From: Planctomycetota bacterium
GTDB taxonomy: Bacteria; Planctomycetota; Planctomycetia; Gemmatales; Gemmataceae
Length of the DNA: 64,000 nucleotides
Direction of reading: 5' to 3'
Assembly (NCBI GenBank): GCA_021413735.1
Contig: JAIOPV010000188.1
Span: 1-64,000 of the forward strand
The translations under genes and the position numbers were made by a program. Below the pieces are notes generated by a model that saw only the letters and a program-made list of their open reading frames with translations, ran no database searches and was not told where the DNA came from. Positions 25,892 through 35,059 of the stretch are shown one piece after another (positions within the stretch are counted from its first letter, which is position 1; each line of letters starts with the position of its first letter).

Positions 25892-27298
25892 ATGCCGCGT
25901 TCACTCGTCATCGTTGCGCTTCTGCTTATCGCCAGCCCTGCGTTCGCACAATCGGCGAAACCCGCACTGCGAGCTGGTGCATTCGCACAAGATGTCACGC
26001 CTGAGAAGTTCCCCATTTCCGTGAACGGCGGCCTCGCTGACCGTCTGGCGAAATCGGCGAACGACCCGCTCCATGCTCGTTGTCTCGTTCTCGACGACGG
26101 CAAAACGAAGCTCGCGATCGTGGTTGTCGATAGCTGCATGATCCCCAAGGAGTTGATGGATGCAGCCAAGGCAATCGCCGAAAAGAAGACGGGCATACCA
26201 GCCGGGAACATGCTCATCTCGGCGACGCACACGCACACCGCACCCACGGTTGGGGGCGTCTTCCAGAGCGATCCCGATTCCGGGTACATCGCGTTCCTCA
26301 CTGAGAAGATCGCGGCCGGAATTGAGAAAGCCCATGGGAACCTTGGGCCTGCGAAAGCCGCGTGGGTCGTGGGCAGCGAACCGAATCAGGTCTTCAACCG
26401 ACGCTGGAAGATGAAGGACGGTGTGCTGAACCCCGACCCGTTTGGCGGCACGTCCGACAAGGCGAAGACGAACCCGGGACGACTCAGCCCTGATATTGTC
26501 GAGCCGGTCGGGCCGACTGATCCGAGTGTCACCGTGTTGTCACTGCGCACGGCAGACGACAAGCCGCTCGCTCTATTCGCGAACTATTCGTTGCATTACG
26601 TGGGCGACCTGCCGGCACTCTCGGCCGACTATTTCGGCGTGTTTGCGGAAGTGATCGGGCAAAAGCTCAAGGCTGGGCCGGGCTTCGTCGCGATGATGTC
26701 GAACGGCACGAGTGGCGACGTAAACAACGTCAACTTCAAGGAAGCCGCCGCGAAGACGAAGCCGGGCGAACGTTGTCGCCTTGTTGCAGAAGCCGTCGCC
26801 GACGCTGCCATGAAGGCTCTGGAGAAGGCCGAGTATCATTCCGATGTGCAGCTCCAAAGCGCTGGCACGATCATCGAGTTGCCGGTGCGCAAGCCGACGC
26901 CAGACGAGGTGAAGCGAGCCGAGGGCATTCTGGAGAAGGCCAAGGGCCGCGAGTTGAAGGGGTTCGAGGAGGTATACGCCCGCGAAACGGCGAAGTTGAC
27001 GGCCTACCCGGATACCGTGAAGGTTCCGTTGCAGGTGTTCCGCGTCGGTGACCTGGCGATCGCCTCGATTCCGTGCGAGGTGTTCACGGAGATTGGGTTG
27101 TCGCTCAAGAAGACGAGTCCTTTCAAGCCGACGTGTGTGGTGTCACTGGCGAACGGTTACTTCGGCTACCTGCCAACGCCGGCCCAGCATGCGCTCGGCG
27201 GCTACGAAACATGGCGAGCGCGATCGAGCTTCCTGGGCGTGAAGTCATCGGAAGAGATTGAGAAGGGGCTTGGAGCGTTGCTGAAGCAGTTGAAGTAA
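25892..27298 (+). CDS. Secreted neutral/alkaline ceramidase-like protein
   Basis: A 468-residue protein with signal peptide MPRSLVIVALLLIASPAFAQ. The body begins LRAGAFAQDVTPEKFPISVN, has LSADYFGVFAEVIG and the His-rich LISATHTHTAPTVGG, and carries NYSLHYVGDLP and MSNGTSGDVNNVNF. These are the zinc-binding and active-site segments of the N-terminal domain of neutral ceramidases. Family length is usually above 600 with a C-terminal Ig-like domain, absent here. Planctomycete genomes carry many such proteins; hydrolysis of an amide-linked lipid or another substrate is plausible. The next gene begins five bases later. Confidence 0.82.
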   Translation: MPRSLVIVALLLIASPAFAQSAKPALRAGAFAQDVTPEKFPISVNGGLADRLAKSANDPLHARCLVLDDGKTKLAIVVVDSCMIPKELMDAAKAIAEKKTGIPAGNMLISATHTHTAPTVGGVFQSDPDSGYIAFLTEKIAAGIEKAHGNLGPAKAAWVVGSEPNQVFNRRWKMKDGVLNPDPFGGTSDKAKTNPGRLSPDIVEPVGPTDPSVTVLSLRTADDKPLALFANYSLHYVGDLPALSADYFGVFAEVIGQKLKAGPGFVAMMSNGTSGDVNNVNFKEAAAKTKPGERCRLVAEAVADAAMKALEKAEYHSDVQLQSAGTIIELPVRKPTPDEVKRAEGILEKAKGRELKGFEEVYARETAKLTAYPDTVKVPLQVFRVGDLAIASIPCEVFTEIGLSLKKTSPFKPTCVVSLANGYFGYLPTPAQHALGGYETWRARSSFLGVKSSEEIEKGLGALLKQLK

Positions 27299-27303
27299 AG
27301 CCT

Positions 27304-29598
27304 ATGAATCCCGTTCTCGATGCTGCGTTGCGATCATGGCCGTTCGAGCCGTGGCTGACGGTGAACGTGCTCGTTGCCGCATGCGTCTACCTTCGCGGCT
27401 GGCGAGTCTACCATCGTCGTGATCCTGAACGCTGGCACTATGGCCGGCTCGCCGCGTTCCTCGGCGGGCTGGCGTCCGTCTTCGTGGCGCTGGCCTCGCC
27501 ACTGGAACCGTTCACGTCGTTGCTGCTGTCGGTTCACATGGTGCAGCACTTGCTGCTCGTGATGGTCGCGCCGCTGTTGATCTGGCTCGGCGCTCCGCTC
27601 CTTCCGATGATTCGCGGTCTGCCGGAACCTGTGCGAACGTACTGGATCGCGCCGCTGTTCAATGTGGCGTGGTTGCGGCGTCTGGTCGTGTGGCTCGCGC
27701 ATCCAGTGAGTGCGTTGGTGTTGTTCGTCGTGGCAACCTGGGTGTGGCACACGCCGAGCCTGTATGATCTCGCGCTGCGAGCACCGGGTTGGCACTACGT
27801 TCAGCATGCGTGCTTCCTCGTTTCTGGGTTGCTGTTCTGGTTCCCGGTTGTGCGGCCATATCCCGTGCGCGTCACTTGGCCTGTGTGGTTCCTGTTCCCG
27901 TATTTGATCCTCGCGGACCTCTCAAACACTGCACTCTCGGCGCTCCTCACGTTCTCGGATCGCGTGCTGTATCTGCACTACGCCAGCGTGCCGCGTATCG
28001 GTAGCGGGTCGGCGCTTTCCGATCAGGCGGCCGCGGGCGTATTCATGTGGGTGCCGGGTTCGATCGCCTATCTTCTGCCGTTGTTCGCCATCGGTCTGCG
28101 CTTGCTGTTCGGCGAGAGTGATCTCAAACCCGACTCGAAGACGCCGCTTGTCAACGGGCGGGTTTCGCTTCCGCTGCTTGGTGAATCGCCATCCGATCGC
28201 CGGTTCGACCTGTTGCGTATGCCGATCATCGGACCGTTCTTGCGGTGGCGATATAGCCGACAAACACTGCAATTGCCGATGTTGCTGCTCGCTGTCGCCG
28301 TCGTGATGGATGGCTTCACGGGTCCAGAAGTGGGCCCGATGAATCTCGCGGGCGTGCTGCCGTGGGTTCACTGGCGTGGGCTGCTCATCATCGGGCTGCT
28401 CATCGCGGGGAACGTGTTCTGCACGGCGTGTCCGTTCATGTTGCCGCGCACGATCGCGAGGCGATTCCTGCCAGCGGAGATGAACTGGCCACGACGCCTC
28501 CGCGGGAAGTGGCTCGCGATCGGCCTCCTGGTGACGTTCTTCACTGCTTACGAAGCGTTCTCGCTGTGGGACAACCCGCGACTCACGGCGTGGATCATCG
28601 TTGGGTATTTCGTCGCTGCGTTTGCCGTGGATGGGCTGTTCCGGGGTGCAGCGTTCTGCAAATATGTCTGCCCCATCGGTCAGTTCAACTTCGTGCAGTC
28701 GCTCGCGTCGCCGCTGGAAATCGCTGTGCGTGACCCGGCGATTTGTTCCGCGTGCAAGACGAAAGATTGTATTCGCGGTCGTGACGGCATTCCCGGCTGT
28801 GAGCTTAACCTGGCGCAACCACGCAAGCACGGAAACATGGATTGCACGGCATGTCTCGATTGCGTTCACGCTTGCCCGCACGACAACATTGGCATCCTCG
28901 CGACTCCTCCGGGGCGCGGGCTTTCTGACGATCCGTTTCGCTCAGGAGTCGGGCGATTCGGTCAGCGGCCCGACATCGCAGCGCTGGTGATGGTATTGGT
29001 GTTCGCAGCCTTCACGAACGCTGCGGGCATGGTCGGGCCTGTTCTGGAGTGGGAAGAAACGACACGCCAACAGCTCGGGCTTGCCTCGACTTTGTGGCTC
29101 ATCGTCGCGGTGAATGTGCTGTCGATGTTGGTGGCTCCGCTGCTGTTCGTGTGGTTGGCAGCGAGCGGGAGCCGCCTGTGGGGCAGAGTGCCGCATTCAA
29201 CGCTCACGGTGGCGAACCGCTTCGCGTTCGCGTTCGTGCCACTTGGGTTCGCGATGTGGTTGGCCCATTACGGATACCACCTCGCCACCACTTACGAGGC
29301 GGCCTGGCCAGTCACACAGCGATTCGCCATCGACCATGGATGGAACGCTCTTGGGGTGCCACTGTGGGTGTGCGGTTGTTGCGAAGTCGCGGGGACCTGG
29401 CTACCAAAAACGGAAATCGTGATCCTCGACTTTGGGCTGCTCTGGACACTGTACCTCGCGCATCACATAGCCCGCAACATGACTCCCAGTGGACGAGCGT
29501 TTCGAGCGTTCGTGCCGTGGGCGTTGCTCGCGGTCATGCTGTTCGTTGTGGGAGTTTGGATTGTGCTGGAACCAATGCAGATGCGTGGCTCGCAATGA
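27304..29598 (+). CDS. CtaG-like membrane protein fused to 4Fe-4S polyferredoxin
   Basis: A 764-residue polytopic protein. Residues 1-285 match the CtaG family of caa3 cytochrome oxidase assembly: HMVQHLLLVMVAPLLIWLGA, VWHTPSLYDLAL, HYVQHACFLVSGLLFWFPVV. Residues 330-620 resemble NapH/CcoG membrane ferredoxins: FCTACPFMLPR, FCKYVCPIGQFNF, ICSACKTKDCIRG and DCTACLDCVHACPHDN, which gives two cluster motifs. Four more membrane helices follow, with another CGCCEV. I count about 14-15 membrane segments. Inferred role: electron transfer plus copper handling in oxidase maturation. The gap to the ceramidase-like gene is five bases. Confidence 0.82.
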   Translation: MNPVLDAALRSWPFEPWLTVNVLVAACVYLRGWRVYHRRDPERWHYGRLAAFLGGLASVFVALASPLEPFTSLLLSVHMVQHLLLVMVAPLLIWLGAPLLPMIRGLPEPVRTYWIAPLFNVAWLRRLVVWLAHPVSALVLFVVATWVWHTPSLYDLALRAPGWHYVQHACFLVSGLLFWFPVVRPYPVRVTWPVWFLFPYLILADLSNTALSALLTFSDRVLYLHYASVPRIGSGSALSDQAAAGVFMWVPGSIAYLLPLFAIGLRLLFGESDLKPDSKTPLVNGRVSLPLLGESPSDRRFDLLRMPIIGPFLRWRYSRQTLQLPMLLLAVAVVMDGFTGPEVGPMNLAGVLPWVHWRGLLIIGLLIAGNVFCTACPFMLPRTIARRFLPAEMNWPRRLRGKWLAIGLLVTFFTAYEAFSLWDNPRLTAWIIVGYFVAAFAVDGLFRGAAFCKYVCPIGQFNFVQSLASPLEIAVRDPAICSACKTKDCIRGRDGIPGCELNLAQPRKHGNMDCTACLDCVHACPHDNIGILATPPGRGLSDDPFRSGVGRFGQRPDIAALVMVLVFAAFTNAAGMVGPVLEWEETTRQQLGLASTLWLIVAVNVLSMLVAPLLFVWLAASGSRLWGRVPHSTLTVANRFAFAFVPLGFAMWLAHYGYHLATTYEAAWPVTQRFAIDHGWNALGVPLWVCGCCEVAGTWLPKTEIVILDFGLLWTLYLAHHIARNMTPSGRAFRAFVPWALLAVMLFVVGVWIVLEPMQMRGSQ

Positions 29599-29655
29599 GC
29601 AACCCATAAGATGACCGTGCAAGCGCCAATTGAGTTCCCCGAGTGAAATGAGTCC

Positions 29656-30438
29656 ATGCCAACGATTCTTGATCGCATTGTCGAAACGAAGCGCCGCGAG
29701 ATCGCCACGGCAAAACTTGCCGTGACCGAAAAAGACCTTGAGAGACAGGTTGCGAACTCCGCGCCGACCCGAAATTTTGCCGAGGCGATTCGCCAGCCAG
29801 GGTGGATCATGGTCATTGCGGAAGTCAAGAAAGCGTCGCCATCGGCAGGGATCATCCGGACCGACTTCGATCCCGTTGCCATCGCGAAGACGTATCAGCA
29901 GCACGGTGCAGCCGCGATCAGCGTGTTAACCGACACCGAGTATTTCCAGGGGAATCTCAGTTACCTCACGGCGATTCATGCAGCAGTCGACTGCCCCGTA
30001 CTCCGGAAGGACTTCATCCTCGAACGCTACCAGTTGCTCGAAGCGCGTGCAGCGGGGGCTGATGCGGTATTGCTCATCGCGGAGTGTCTGCCCGGCGACC
30101 AGCTCGCGACGCTTCATCGGCAGGCCACAGCACTCGGGCTTCACACACTGATCGAACTTCACGATGCCGATCAGTTGCCCCGCGTACTCGATTCAGGTGG
30201 CCCGATCCTCGGGATCAACAACCGCGATCTGCGGACGTTTACGACGCGAGTCGAACACACACTGGAACTGCTACCGAAGATCCCAGCGGATCGCACTGTG
30301 GTGAGCGAAAGCGGCATCACGACGCACGCAGATTTGGTACGGCTTGGCTCGGCCGGCGCACGGGCTGTGCTCGTCGGCGAATCGCTCATGCGGTCACCCG
30401 ACATCGGGGCTGCGCTCAACGCCCTTCGCGGAGAATAG
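29656..30438 (+). CDS. trpC: Indole-3-glycerol phosphate synthase
   Basis: A 260-residue TIM-barrel enzyme, normal length for single-domain TrpC. It converts CdRP (carboxyphenylamino-deoxyribulose phosphate) to indole-3-glycerol phosphate in tryptophan synthesis. Motifs: MPTILDRIVETKRREI, IAEVKKASPSAGII (catalytic Lys), SVLTDTEYFQG, CPVLRKDFILERYQ (second Lys), LIECLP-like AECLPGDQL, GINNRDLRTF and VSESGI. No other trp genes are adjacent, as is common in planctomycetes. The next gene begins 10 bases later, so trpC is co-transcribed with the permease and eutC. Confidence 0.95.
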   Translation: MPTILDRIVETKRREIATAKLAVTEKDLERQVANSAPTRNFAEAIRQPGWIMVIAEVKKASPSAGIIRTDFDPVAIAKTYQQHGAAAISVLTDTEYFQGNLSYLTAIHAAVDCPVLRKDFILERYQLLEARAAGADAVLLIAECLPGDQLATLHRQATALGLHTLIELHDADQLPRVLDSGGPILGINNRDLRTFTTRVEHTLELLPKIPADRTVVSESGITTHADLVRLGSAGARAVLVGESLMRSPDIGAALNALRGE

Positions 30439-30448
30439 CGAAAGTCGC

Positions 30449-31987
30449 ATGAACACTCCCACCGGTTCAGACGAGTCCGATGACGTTCGCACGCTCCACA
30501 AGTTGGGGTATGCCCAGGAACTTTCGCGCGTGCTGGGCGGGTTCTCGAACTTCGCCATCTCGATGTCGATCATCTGCATCCTGGCTGGCGGCATTACGTC
30601 ATTTCACGTCGGTTACTGTTCGGTCGGTGGTGCGGCCATCGGCCTTGGGTGGCCATTGGTATGCCTATTTTCGCTGTGCGTCGCGGCGACGATGGGGCAA
30701 ATCGCGTCGGCGTTTCCGACTGCCGGCGGCCTCTATCACTGGGCGGCCATTCTCGGCGGGCGTGGCTGGGGTTGGACGACTGCGTGGTTTAACCTCGCCG
30801 GCTTGGTAACCGTGTTGGCCAGCATCAACGTCGGCACGTATCGCTTCGCGTTGAGTGCGTTCTACCCAGACGCCAAGCCAGATCCAATGACGCAGTTCGT
30901 GGTAGTCCTGCTGCTCACAGTGTCGCAAGCGATCGTCAATCACCGTGGCATCCGCGTAACGCAGATCCTCACGGATTTCAGCGGTTACTGGATTCTGTTG
31001 ATTGCAGCCGTGCTCACCTTGTCGCTGTTCGCGGCAGCTCCGAGCCACGAGTTCTCCCGCCTGTGGACGTTCACGAACTACAGCGGGTTGCCGTCCGAAG
31101 GTTTACCCGTGTGGCCTCAGCATGAATCGCTCGTGTGGCTCTTCGCCCTCGGATTTCTTCTCCCCGCGTACACGATCACTGGCTTCGATGCTTCAGCGCA
31201 CGTGTCCGAAGAAACGGCAGGTGCAGCGCAGAACGTACCCCGAGGAATCGTGCGGTCCGTGTTGGTGTCGGGGCTGTTCGGATGGCTGATGCTGTGTGCG
31301 ATTGTGCTGGCGATGCGTGACCCCGCTGCAGTGGCAGAGAAGGGCGACGGCGCTTTCGTCTTCACCCTCGGGGATGTGCTGCCGAGCTGGTATTCGGCGG
31401 TGCTGTTGGGTTGCCTTGTGATCGCGCAATACCTGTGCGGGCTGGCGACCGTCACGTCTGCGTCGCGGATGATGTTCGCGTTCGCTCGTGACGGCGGCCT
31501 GCCAGCGTCGCATTGGGTTCGGACTGTGTCGCCGCGATTCCGCACGCCGGCTGTGGCGATCTGGGCCGTGTCTCTCGCGTCGATTCTGTTCACGGTGTAT
31601 GCCGAAGTGTTCGAGACGATCATCGCGGTATGCGTGATCTTCCTCTACATCTCGTATGTGTTACCCACGGCAATCGGTCTGGTGGCGTATGGCCGTTGGT
31701 GGAATGAAATGGGACCGTGGACCCTGGGCCGCTGGTTTCGGCCGCTAGCGGTTGTGAGCATCCTCGGGTGTGCTGGCCTCATCGTGATTGGGATGCAACC
31801 GCCGAACGATAAGGCGGCGGTGGTTGTGGGTGGAATGATTGTTGTTCTGGGTGTGTTGTGGTTCGCGGTGGCGAAACACACTTTCCCCGGACCACCGCAT
31901 GGCGTCCTCACAACAGCCCAGCAGGAAGCCATCCGAGCCGCGGAAGTCGCCGTTCACGAGGCTCCTTCAATTGAGGCAAAACCGTGA
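30449..31987 (+). CDS. APC-family amine/amino-acid permease (choline/GABA-permease type)
   Basis: A 512-residue membrane protein beginning MNTPTGSDESDDVRTLHKLG (an upstream frame to 30344 overlaps trpC). Twelve membrane helices. The first two carry SNFAISMSIICILAGGITSF and the GLGWPLVCLFSLCV stretch, then SAFPTAGGLYHWAAILGG: this is the amino acid/choline transporter subfamily of APC permeases that includes yeast Hnm1 and Uga4. GFDASAHVSEET and SRMMFAFARDGGLP are conserved there. Translation is coupled to eutC by a GTGA overlap, so ethanolamine is the likely substrate. Confidence 0.85.
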   Translation: MNTPTGSDESDDVRTLHKLGYAQELSRVLGGFSNFAISMSIICILAGGITSFHVGYCSVGGAAIGLGWPLVCLFSLCVAATMGQIASAFPTAGGLYHWAAILGGRGWGWTTAWFNLAGLVTVLASINVGTYRFALSAFYPDAKPDPMTQFVVVLLLTVSQAIVNHRGIRVTQILTDFSGYWILLIAAVLTLSLFAAAPSHEFSRLWTFTNYSGLPSEGLPVWPQHESLVWLFALGFLLPAYTITGFDASAHVSEETAGAAQNVPRGIVRSVLVSGLFGWLMLCAIVLAMRDPAAVAEKGDGAFVFTLGDVLPSWYSAVLLGCLVIAQYLCGLATVTSASRMMFAFARDGGLPASHWVRTVSPRFRTPAVAIWAVSLASILFTVYAEVFETIIAVCVIFLYISYVLPTAIGLVAYGRWWNEMGPWTLGRWFRPLAVVSILGCAGLIVIGMQPPNDKAAVVVGGMIVVLGVLWFAVAKHTFPGPPHGVLTTAQQEAIRAAEVAVHEAPSIEAKP

Positions 31988-32754
31988 GTGACAACGCACT
32001 GTCACCGACGCCTGACCTCGGCGAGTTGGCCCGCGATCACACACCGGCGCGAGTGTTGGTTGGTCGTGCTGGACCGGCGTATCGCACGGCGACATCACTG
32101 AGATTGCGAGAGGATCACGCGGCAGCACGCGACGCTGTTCGTGCTGAAGTCGATCTGCAACGCGACTTCGGATCCGAGAGTATTGCTGGCTTTGGTCTGT
32201 TCGAGGTGCGAACGCGGGCGGGGTCGAAGGGCGAGTATCTGCTGCGTCCCGATCTCGGTCGGCGACTCGATGACGAAGCCCGCGAGCGGTTGCGTTCTGA
32301 ATGCCCCGTCAGTGCGGATTTGCAGGTTGTCATCGGTGACGGACTTTCGGCAACAGCAGTGGGAACGCAGGCTCCGGGCTTGCTCGCGGAATTGCGAACT
32401 GCTGCCACTTCACGGGGTTGGTCGTTTGGTCGGCCGTTCTTGGTGCGCTATAGCCGCGTCGGTGTGATGAACGATGTGGGCGACTTGCTGAATCCGACCG
32501 TAGTGGTGCTTCTGATTGGCGAGCGACCGGGGTTGGCGACCGCCGAAAGCCTCTCGGCGTATTTGGCGTTCCGACCGCGAGCCGGCCACACGGACGCCGA
32601 CCGCAACCAGATATCGAAAATTCATGCGAGGGGAGTCAGCCTTGAAGAAGCGACACGTCGTGTGGTTACCCTCGCGGATCAATTCCGCCGCGAGGGTTGC
32701 AGCGGAGTCACCGTGAAGGAAGAGTTCACGCAAGTCGCAGTGCTTCCGGGTTGA
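31984..32754 (+). CDS. eutC: Ethanolamine ammonia-lyase small subunit
   Basis: A 256-residue protein with a GTG start overlapping the permease stop (GTGA). It matches EutC: LREDHAAARDAVRAEVDLQR near residue 40, SECPVSADLQVVIGDGLSAT, GRPFLVRYSRVGVMNDVGD, LLIGERPGLATAESLSAYL, and the closing RNQISKIHARGVSLEEA. EutC with EutB and adenosylcobalamin converts ethanolamine to acetaldehyde and ammonia. The large subunit gene eutB is normally adjacent; here the next gene is on the other strand and unrelated. The overlap with an ethanolamine-type permease supports use of ethanolamine as nitrogen or carbon source. Confidence 0.9.
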   Translation: MSDNALSPTPDLGELARDHTPARVLVGRAGPAYRTATSLRLREDHAAARDAVRAEVDLQRDFGSESIAGFGLFEVRTRAGSKGEYLLRPDLGRRLDDEARERLRSECPVSADLQVVIGDGLSATAVGTQAPGLLAELRTAATSRGWSFGRPFLVRYSRVGVMNDVGDLLNPTVVVLLIGERPGLATAESLSAYLAFRPRAGHTDADRNQISKIHARGVSLEEATRRVVTLADQFRREGCSGVTVKEEFTQVAVLPG

Positions 32755-32759
32755 TGGGG

Positions 32760-33614
32760 TCATTCCGACTTGAGCAGTTCATCCCACGTCTTCACGTCGA
32801 GCAATCGCTCGCTGAGTGTTTCCAAGAGTGTCAGATCAGCGATGCTGTTGATGTTGGCTTCATGCTCTGGGCTTGGCGCGCCGAATTTTTTCCGTCCTTG
32901 GCGAAGCACGACCGCACGCGCTTCTTGCACGCGGCCCTCGGCGCGGCCATCCTCAAGAAACATCTTGAAGGGGGCAATCTCGCGGATGTCGGGGTAACGC
33001 TTGAGCAGATCTTTCGAAATCACGTCGCCGTACCTCATGGTTAGAAGGACACTGATCGCAGCGAACATCCGGTCGGTTCTTGCTGGATCGGCCTCGCGGT
33101 TCTCACGTTCGACGCTACGACGAAGAACCTCTGCAACATCTGCCGTGCCGAGATTCGCGACCGGTGCCAGCGGCGTAAGTGCCAATGGTCCAGTCAGCAG
33201 CGCTTCCGCTGAAGCCTCCCACAGCCTTACCACAGTATAGCCGAATTCCCACGCCGGACCGAACGGTGGCGTCACGGGAAATCGCCCGTTATACGCCGTA
33301 GAGTTCGCACTTTCTCGCATCACGACCAGGACCGACGCGACCGGGCACTTGTGCTTCTCCTGAAGCAGAGCGTTGTATTTCAGGAGTTGCGGCGGTGCTG
33401 CGGTATCGCTCCAAGATTGGAACTCCACATCAAGTATCCACGGCGGGTCGTCGGCGATCCATACCACCTTGTCGGCAGCGGTCGTGACCGTGGACAGTTC
33501 CGAGTCGATCAGTGATACCGCATTTGCTGGGCACACCACGCCGAGAAACGCGACCCACGCGGCGGGGTCGAGTTCCAACAAATCCTTTCCAACCGCGTCG
33601 TATGGTTTGCTCAT
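32760..33614 (-). CDS. Rpn/PD-(D/E)XK nuclease-like protein with DUF4351 domain
   Basis: A 284-residue protein. The N-terminal 150 residues resemble transposase-derived Rpn nucleases: NAVSLIDSELSTVTTAADKVV then ILDVEFQSWSD, a D...E-x-Q pattern of the PD-(D/E)XK fold, and LLKYNALLQEKH. The C-terminus has the charged DGRAEGRVQEAR and the DUF4351 helix pair FGAPSPEHEANINSIADLTL, LETLSERLLDVKTWDELL. Such proteins are abundant and often paralogous; DNA cleavage is a family property, not shown here. It begins eight bases after the PQQ-propeller gene stop, so the two may be co-transcribed. Confidence 0.72.
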   Translation of the reverse strand: MSKPYDAVGKDLLELDPAAWVAFLGVVCPANAVSLIDSELSTVTTAADKVVWIADDPPWILDVEFQSWSDTAAPPQLLKYNALLQEKHKCPVASVLVVMRESANSTAYNGRFPVTPPFGPAWEFGYTVVRLWEASAEALLTGPLALTPLAPVANLGTADVAEVLRRSVERENREADPARTDRMFAAISVLLTMRYGDVISKDLLKRYPDIREIAPFKMFLEDGRAEGRVQEARAVVLRQGRKKFGAPSPEHEANINSIADLTLLETLSERLLDVKTWDELLKSE

Positions 33615-33622
33615 CGGTCAAC

Positions 33623-34897
33623 TCACTCCTTCTTCCCGATGCAATACAGCATCTCCTGTCTCTTGCCGTTTACCTGCGACGCGACCCGCATATAGATTCG
33701 GTCGCCGCAGATCGTAGGCGTTGCGAATGCATCGTCGCCCAGCTTGTTCACTGAGATCGGAGTGAAGCCTTCAGGGGTCGCCTTGAAGACAAACGTCTTG
33801 CCCGCTTCGTTCGTGGCGAAGACTGTATCTCCCACAAACACCGGCGACGCACTGAACGTGCCGTCGAGCCGTTCTTTCCACAGTTCTTTGCCGGTGTCGC
33901 AACGCCAGCACATTGCCACCCCTTCATCCAGCACTGCGTAGAGATGATCCTCACGCACCACCATCGACGGCACATACACCCGCGTCTTGTTCTCCCAAAC
34001 CACCTTGCCAGAACCGTCTGTTGCAACTGCCGCGACGTGGTTCTTCGGATAGCCGCCGCTGGTGAACACGACCTTGCCATCGGTCACCGCTGAGGTCACG
34101 CATTCCGTCGTCGAACCCTTCGTTTCCCAGATCTTCTTGCCGGTCAGCGGATCGAGGCTCGTCACGAGTTCGCAACCCGACAGAAAGAGTTGATCGCGTC
34201 CGTCGGCCTTCAGGATGATCGGCGAGACGTAGTTCGGGAACTTCGGTCGCTCGTGACTCCACACCAGTTTGCCGGTGGCACGATCGAGAGCGGCGATAAG
34301 CCCGCCGCCCTTGTTGTCGGCCGACACAATCACGAGCGAGCCATACAACGCTGGCGATGAACCGAACCCCTGGTGCAGCACATAATCACTGATCTTCGTT
34401 TGCCAGACTTGCTTGCCGTCGAGGTCGAGTGCGGTCGTAGTGATGGCTCCCGCATTCAGGAAGTTCACGAACACTCGCTTCCCATCACAGGCGATCGTGC
34501 AAGAGGCGAGCGAGCTCTTCACATTGCCCTTCACGAAGCCGCCACGATGCACCACCGTCTCCCAGAGTGGCTTCCCGGTTGTGCGGTCGAAGCACAGCAC
34601 CGATTGTGTTTCGTTGTCGTGATCCGCAGTTGCCAGGAAGATGCGATCGCCCACCACGCTTGGCGAGCCATGCCCACGGCCCGGAACCGGTGATTTCCAG
34701 AGGACGTTTTCCGTAGCACTCCACTTCAATGGCGGGTTCTGCTTCGGAGCGATGCCCGTGCGGTCCGGGCCACGCCACCATGCCCAGTCAGTTGGTGCGA
34801 CCGCGATCGGTTCGGCTTTCGAGGGCTTCGGTTCGTCGGCACATCCCACAACCGGGAAGAGGAAGACGCAGAGGAGTGCAGGAAGGATGCGGGTCAT
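33623..34897 (-). CDS. PQQ-like beta-propeller lipoprotein
   Basis: A 424-residue secreted lipoprotein: MTRILPALLCVFLFPVVGCA, with CCGGAG upstream. WAWWRGPDRTGIAPKQNPPL opens the propeller, as in many planctomycete PQQ-binding-like proteins. Repeats with the W-docking motif follow: LCFDRTTGKPLWE, ALDRATGKLVWSHE, SLDPLTGKKIWE, CDTGKELWKE, roughly seven blades. It is similar in layout to BamB, but no catalytic quinoprotein residues are evident. Likely periplasmic or cell-surface scaffold. Divergent from the giant helicase gene. Confidence 0.82.
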   Translation of the reverse strand: MTRILPALLCVFLFPVVGCADEPKPSKAEPIAVAPTDWAWWRGPDRTGIAPKQNPPLKWSATENVLWKSPVPGRGHGSPSVVGDRIFLATADHDNETQSVLCFDRTTGKPLWETVVHRGGFVKGNVKSSLASCTIACDGKRVFVNFLNAGAITTTALDLDGKQVWQTKISDYVLHQGFGSSPALYGSLVIVSADNKGGGLIAALDRATGKLVWSHERPKFPNYVSPIILKADGRDQLFLSGCELVTSLDPLTGKKIWETKGSTTECVTSAVTDGKVVFTSGGYPKNHVAAVATDGSGKVVWENKTRVYVPSMVVREDHLYAVLDEGVAMCWRCDTGKELWKERLDGTFSASPVFVGDTVFATNEAGKTFVFKATPEGFTPISVNKLGDDAFATPTICGDRIYMRVASQVNGKRQEMLYCIGKKE

Positions 34898-35059
34898 TGG
34901 AGGCTCCGGAATGTGATGGCGAACGGCGGGAGGACGGCATGATACCCGGAGTGCGCTCATGCGAATAGGCTGCGTTTTCCACGAACGAGTGAAGAGCTGT
35001 TGTTTCCGGAGTGGCTCGTGTCCGTTACTCTGACGCAGTCACCCTTGGGGAAACCGACG

